This document shows positions 8,981-9,549 of a stretch of 9,549 nt of DNA, one piece after another. How positions within the stretch are numbered: position 1 is the stretch's first letter; each line of letters starts with the position of its first letter. Origin of the DNA: an uncultured Phascolarctobacterium sp. GTDB lineage: Bacteria; Bacillota; Negativicutes; Acidaminococcales; Acidaminococcaceae. Under the pieces are notes generated by a model, which saw only the letters and a list, made by a program, of their open reading frames with translations, was not told the origin of the DNA and did no database searches. The DNA lies in NCBI GenBank assembly GCA_900551335.1, contig URVO01000038.1, positions 1 through 9,549 of the forward strand, read 5' to 3'. The position numbers were made by a program, and so were the translations under genes.

Positions 8981-9549
8981 AGAAAACAACGCGTACAGGA
9001 GTAACGATATAAATATAATCAGGCTCCTGCTCGCAGGTTACACAAACCGGGCTCAGAGAGGTGTTCATGGAGAGCACAGCCTCTTCAGATTCCAGGTTTT
9101 TGAGGATATCAAGAATATATTTGGAGTTGAAGGCTACATTGAGCTTTTCGCCCTCGGACTGGCAGGAAATAACCTCACGGCCTGTGCCCACATCCGGACT
9201 GCTGCTTGTAATCGTCAGCTCGCCGTTATCAACGCTCATTTTGATGATGCTGTAATCGCCGTCGGTAGAGAAGAGAGCAACGCGCTCTACTGCTCCTGCC
9301 AGCTCCTTGATGTTAACCTTAGCGGTAATAGCGAATTTCGGCGGGATAACGCGCTTATAGTCAGGGAATTTGCCCTCGATAAGACGGGAAACAATGATAA
9401 CATTATCAATAATAACCATAATCTGATTGTTGAGCAGGGAAATTTTTACCTGCTGCGGTACGTCGCCTGCCAGGTTACGGGAAATTTCCGTTAAAACCTT
9501 GGAGGGAATAATCAGGCTCATTGGTGCAGCGTCAGTATAGGGCAGAGAT
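8979..9549 (-). CDS. dnaN: DNA polymerase III beta subunit (sliding clamp), 3' part
   Basis: This is the C-terminal part of the ring-shaped clamp that encircles DNA and tethers polymerase III; RecF-pathway, repair and initiation-control proteins also dock on it. The frame is open to the right edge, so the start and the first domain lie outside the window; about 190 codons are visible. Recognisable segments are MSLIIPSKVLTEISRNL (start of the middle or third clamp domain), SRLIEGKFPDYKRVIP, a hallmark of DnaN, and the closing ITPVRVVF, which resembles the usual ending of the family (protein-binding pocket side). The ATG at 9519-9521 is internal, not a start. The TAA stop forms the first bases of the next gene's ribosome site, so the two are probably translated in a coupled way. 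By family convention dnaA should lie upstream, to the right. Confidence 0.97.
   Translation of the reverse strand, partial: SLPYTDAAPMSLIIPSKVLTEISRNLAGDVPQQVKISLLNNQIMVIIDNVIIVSRLIEGKFPDYKRVIPPKFAITAKVNIKELAGAVERVALFSTDGDYSIIKMSVDNGELTITSSSPDVGTGREVISCQSEGEKLNVAFNSKYILDILKNLESEEAVLSMNTSLSPVCVTCEQEPDYIYIVTPVRVVF

Overview
The window is an origin-proximal block of a Bacillota-type chromosome, most likely from the class Negativicutes or a close relative. That placement is an inference from the gene order (dnaN, S4 protein, recF, DUF721, DUF370/RemB, gyrB, gyrA), the RemB-type gene beside gyrB, the strong GGAGG-type ribosome sites, GyrA/GyrB sequence features and a roughly balanced base composition. 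dnaA and oriC should lie just beyond the right edge, but neither is in the window.

All ten protein genes lie on the minus strand, so transcription runs from right to left. Right part (about 9549 to 6538): the 3' part of dnaN, a small S4-domain RNA-binding protein, recF, a DUF721 (DciA-like) protein carrying a zinc ribbon, and a RemB-like DUF370 regulator. Spacing is very tight: stop codons sit inside ribosome sites, there is one ATGA overlap, and another gap is 1 base. Middle: gyrB. Between gyrB and gyrA (about 4573 to 2698) are three extra genes: a 99-residue protein I do not recognise, a thiamine pyrophosphokinase, and a TauE/SafE-family membrane permease. Left part: gyrA, then a strong intrinsic terminator and a second, 67-base inverted repeat. 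The first 60 bases hold nothing I can identify.

Functionally the block couples replication (sliding clamp, probable helicase operator), repair (RecF) and supercoiling (both gyrase subunits) with two small metabolic and transport genes. The most striking feature is a pair of perfect parS chromosome-segregation sites (16-base core TGTTTCACGTGAAACA), 46 bp apart centre to centre, inside the 5' coding region of the thiamine pyrophosphokinase gene. They are read in the two different reading frames that parS leaves open, giving the peptides MFHVKH and NVSRET, and together they make a non-enzymatic N-terminal extension. One of them contains an in-frame ATG that may be the real start. No gene-free stretch exceeds 300 bases.
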